The position numbers were made by a program, and so were the translations under genes. 7,013 bases of DNA from Burkholderiaceae bacterium. GTDB lineage: Bacteria; Pseudomonadota; Gammaproteobacteria; Burkholderiales; Burkholderiaceae_C. Positions 4,700-7,013 of the stretch are shown here, one piece after another (the first letter of the stretch is position 1; every line of letters begins with the position of its first letter). Where the stretch lies: assembly GCA_023260355.1 (NCBI GenBank), contig JALQVJ010000283.1, positions 1 to 7,013 of the forward strand, written 5' to 3'. The notes under the pieces are model-generated. The model searched no databases, had not been told where the DNA came from, and worked only from the letters and a program-made list of their open reading frames with translations.

Positions 4700-5917
4700 A
4701 TGAATCAACCGCTGGTGTATGACCCTGCGAATGCGGCCATCAGGGCCAATCCGTTTCCGTTTTATGAGGCCTTGCAAGAACAGGATCCCGTGCACTGGAG
4801 TCCAGCCATCAAGAGTTGGGTGATCACGCAATACGACGATGTGCGTCAGGTGGTGATGTCGCCAAGCACCATGTCATCGGATCGGCTCAGGCCCTTTTAC
4901 GAATCGTTGAAAGACGAGCGACGCGACATCTTGTCGGGCGTCATGCGCTACTTGAACGAGTGGTTGGTGTTCAAGGCACCACCCGAACACACGCGCCTGC
5001 GCAAAATGATGAACGGTGTGTTTTCATTGGCGCTGGTGAAGTCGCGTGAGCCCGCCATTCGGGCGGCGGTTGATCACTTGCTGGCCAGTGTGGACCCGCG
5101 GGTTGAGTTTGACTTTGTTGAAAAAGTCGCGGTTCTGCTGCCGGCCTACGTCATTTTGGACATGATGGGCCTGCCTCGAGAGGACTTTGGCACCATCAAA
5201 AAGTGGTCTGATGACTTGCGTTTGTTCATCGGCACCTCGCAGTCGGATCGCGACAAGTATCAAAAAGCCAGGTCAGGTGCAGACCACATGTCCGCCTATT
5301 TCAGAGACATCATTGCGCAGCGGCGTGCGGCCCCCACGGATGATGTGATCTCCGCGATGATTGCCGCCACGGATGCCAGCGGTACCTTGAGTGAGGACGA
5401 ACTGGTCGCCATGTGCATGTTGGTTTTGTTTGGTGGGCACGAGACGACCACCAGCCTTTTGGGCAGCGCGGTGACCTCATTGCTGAGCCATCCAGACCAA
5501 TTGAGGCGTCTGCACGAGGAGCCAGAACTCATTGATTCAGCCGTCGAAGAGTTCTTGCGCTTTGATGGTCCTAGCAACAGCATCGCCCGTGTGGTGGCGG
5601 TTGACCACGAATTGCACGGCAAGATGTTGAAGGCGGGCGATCGGGTGTTTGCCATGATCAACGCCGCCAATCGCGACCCGAGGCGATTCGAGCAGCCACA
5701 CGACTTGTTGCTGGATCGCACGCCCAATCGCCACTTGACGTTTGGCCAAGGCCTGCACTTTTGCCTGGGTGCGCCACTGGCGAGGCTGGAGACCAAGGTT
5801 TGTATTGGCACGCTGGTTGCGCGCTTTCCGGCGATGCGCCAAGGGCAGGGCGACGTGAAGTGGCTGGACGCGCTGGTGATGCGTGGACCAACACAACTGC
5901 CACTGGTATTGCAATAA
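4700..5917 (+). CDS. Cytochrome P450 (bacterial soluble class I type)
   Basis: This 405-residue soluble haem monooxygenase has the usual length of bacterial P450s, and all core motifs are intact. The oxygen-activation helix reads GGHETTTS with the acid-alcohol pair Glu248-Thr249/Thr250. The ExxR motif is Glu284-Phe-Leu-Arg287. The haem loop FGQGLHFCLG starts at residue 348, with the axial thiolate at Cys355 (codon 5762-5764). HTRLRKMMN in the C-helix region is also typical. There is no membrane anchor and no fused reductase, so it needs a ferredoxin and ferredoxin reductase; none is visible in the window. Expected chemistry is hydroxylation of an unactivated carbon. The thiolase 21 nt downstream implies that the product enters a CoA-dependent beta-oxidation-like route. 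Terpenoid, alicyclic, steroid-like or fatty substrates are all possible; none can be chosen from the sequence. No sign of foreign origin or damage is evident. Confidence 0.94.
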   Translation: MNQPLVYDPANAAIRANPFPFYEALQEQDPVHWSPAIKSWVITQYDDVRQVVMSPSTMSSDRLRPFYESLKDERRDILSGVMRYLNEWLVFKAPPEHTRLRKMMNGVFSLALVKSREPAIRAAVDHLLASVDPRVEFDFVEKVAVLLPAYVILDMMGLPREDFGTIKKWSDDLRLFIGTSQSDRDKYQKARSGADHMSAYFRDIIAQRRAAPTDDVISAMIAATDASGTLSEDELVAMCMLVLFGGHETTTSLLGSAVTSLLSHPDQLRRLHEEPELIDSAVEEFLRFDGPSNSIARVVAVDHELHGKMLKAGDRVFAMINAANRDPRRFEQPHDLLLDRTPNRHLTFGQGLHFCLGAPLARLETKVCIGTLVARFPAMRQGQGDVKWLDALVMRGPTQLPLVLQ

Positions 5918-5925
5918 TGGGAATC

Positions 5926-5933
5926 AAGGGAGG
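5926..5933 (+). promoter_or_regulatory. Strong ribosome-binding site of the thiolase
   Basis: AAGGGAGG, a near-perfect Shine-Dalgarno sequence, sits 5 nt before the ATG at 5939 and 8 nt after the P450 stop. It fixes the thiolase start and supports a P450-thiolase operon. Confidence 0.8.
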
Positions 5934-5938
5934 CTTCT

Positions 5939-7013
5939 ATGTCTGATGTCTACGTGATTGGCGTGTCTTGCACGCCTTTTGGCAAGTTACCCAACCAGTC
6001 GTTCAAGGACTTGACCCGCGAGGTCTACTTGGACTTGCTCAAAGACGTGGGCGCTGACGTGGCGCCCCAGATCGAGCAAGCTTGGTTTGGCAATTGCGGC
6101 ATGGGTACCTTCGGGCAGCGCAACATTCGCGGCCAAGTGTGTTTCACGCCCTTGGTCAAAGAGGGGCTGTTCCCAGAGCGGGTGCCCATGATCAACGTCG
6201 AGGGCGGGTGCGCAACGGCATCGATGGCGTTTCATGGGGCCTACAAAGATATCTTGTCTGGCGAGTGCGAGTTGTCTCTGGCTGTAGGCGTCGAAAAAAC
6301 ATTCTTCCCCGGTGACCCGGCGCGCACGCTAGAGATTTTCGAGGGCGGCATCGATCAGCTCGACCCGCAAGAGTGGCAGGCCTACTACCGCGAAGCGGGT
6401 GAACGCTCTGGTAAGCCGTTCGTGACCAACAGTGGCGGCGGGACCTTGTTCATGGATACCTACGCCATGCAAGCCGCGTATCACATGAAAACCTTCGGTA
6501 CCACCCAGGCCCAGATTGCCTACGCCGCATCCAAAAATCACGCCATGGGGGCGCTCAACCCCAAAGCCCAATACCGTTTCACAGTGTCGCCGGATGAGGT
6601 CCTTCAAGATCGCGAAATCAGCTGGCCATTGACCCGCTCCATGTGCTCACCGGTTGGCGATGGCGCCGCCGCCGCTTTGCTGTGCTCGGCTGCGTTCCTG
6701 CGGACTTTGCCGGCGGCTGTGCAAGAAAGAGCCATTTCGGTCAACGCCAGTGTGTTGAGTGGTGGCAAGTACCGCGATCTCGCCGAGCCTGGGCTGTCTC
6801 ATGTCGCGGCCCAAAGGGCGTTCAAGAAAGCCGGCTTGACACCCGCAGACATCGATGTTGCAGAAGTCCATGACGCCACGTCGTTTTGTGAGATCTACCA
6901 AGCCGAAATGCTTGGCTTCTGCGATATCGGGCATGGTGGTCATTTCGTCGCCAGCGGTGCGACGGCCTTGGGCGGCGAATTGCCCATCAACCTCTCTGGC
7001 GGATTGGTGTCCA
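5939..7013 (+). CDS. SCP2-type thiolase family protein (acetyl-CoA acetyltransferase-like), 3'-truncated
   Basis: The first 358 residues of a thiolase-fold protein are visible; the family usually has about 380-400, so only the end is missing at the right edge. The nucleophilic cysteine is Cys91 in VEGGCATASMA (87-97; codon 6209-6211). The catalytic histidine is His311 in EVHDATSFCEI (309-319), and NLSGGL (351-356) closes the visible part. The final GHPxGATG-like loop with the second active cysteine would lie beyond the window. The VHD motif and overall layout place it with SCP2/sterol-carrier-type thiolases, not the FadA/PhaA biosynthetic type. These proteins cleave or condense beta-ketoacyl-CoA esters. 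In bacteria many are followed by a small OB-fold/zinc-ribbon (DUF35) partner, which could sit just outside the window. Coupling to the P450 suggests degradation of a branched, cyclic or steroid-like acyl-CoA. Cleavage versus retro-aldol activity cannot be told apart here. Confidence 0.9.
   Translation, partial: MSDVYVIGVSCTPFGKLPNQSFKDLTREVYLDLLKDVGADVAPQIEQAWFGNCGMGTFGQRNIRGQVCFTPLVKEGLFPERVPMINVEGGCATASMAFHGAYKDILSGECELSLAVGVEKTFFPGDPARTLEIFEGGIDQLDPQEWQAYYREAGERSGKPFVTNSGGGTLFMDTYAMQAAYHMKTFGTTQAQIAYAASKNHAMGALNPKAQYRFTVSPDEVLQDREISWPLTRSMCSPVGDGAAAALLCSAAFLRTLPAAVQERAISVNASVLSGGKYRDLAEPGLSHVAAQRAFKKAGLTPADIDVAEVHDATSFCEIYQAEMLGFCDIGHGGHFVASGATALGGELPINLSGGLVS

Overview
The window looks like bacterial chromosome from a betaproteobacterium, most likely Burkholderiales/Comamonadaceae-like. 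This is inferred from the moderately high GC content, heavy TTG leucine use and the gene families present; no phylogenetic marker is visible. It reads as a catabolic neighbourhood built on CoA-thioester chemistry. I see no tRNA, rRNA, CRISPR array, transposase or phage gene.

Layout. (1) Bases 2-1105 (+) hold the C-terminal two thirds of an AMP-forming aryl-CoA ligase of the benzoate/2-aminobenzoate-CoA ligase family, cut by the left edge. A small RidA/YjgF-family protein (1120-1530) follows 14 nt later and is probably translationally coupled. (2) A 217-bp gap (1531-1747) carries a hairpin, a 12-bp tandem repeat and a doubled GGCGTGCAC motif, then a LysE/RhtB-type exporter (1748-2374, +). (3) Convergent to it on the minus strand are a glutathione S-transferase (2396-3079) and, beyond a 334-bp gap with overlapping inverted repeats, an MECR-like NADPH-dependent enoyl-thioester reductase (3414-4469). 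(4) A 230-bp divergent control region contains an inverted-repeat operator candidate overlapping a plausible sigma-70 promoter. (5) On the plus strand follow a complete bacterial cytochrome P450 (4700-5917) and, 21 nt later behind a strong ribosome-binding site, an SCP2-type thiolase (from 5939, cut by the right edge).

How they may work together. The ligase activates an aromatic acid, possibly an aminated one, as its CoA ester. The RidA-like protein probably belongs to the same pathway, but it lacks the arginine of classical imine deaminases. The P450/thiolase operon and the divergent reductase/GST genes look like a second, separately controlled unit: hydroxylation by the P450, reduction of an enoyl thioester or enone, and thiolytic cleavage. 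The substrate cannot be read from the sequence. The best candidate for something undescribed is this divergent P450-thiolase / MECR-like reductase-GST module. Each protein family is known; the novelty would be the pathway and its control, not a new protein type.
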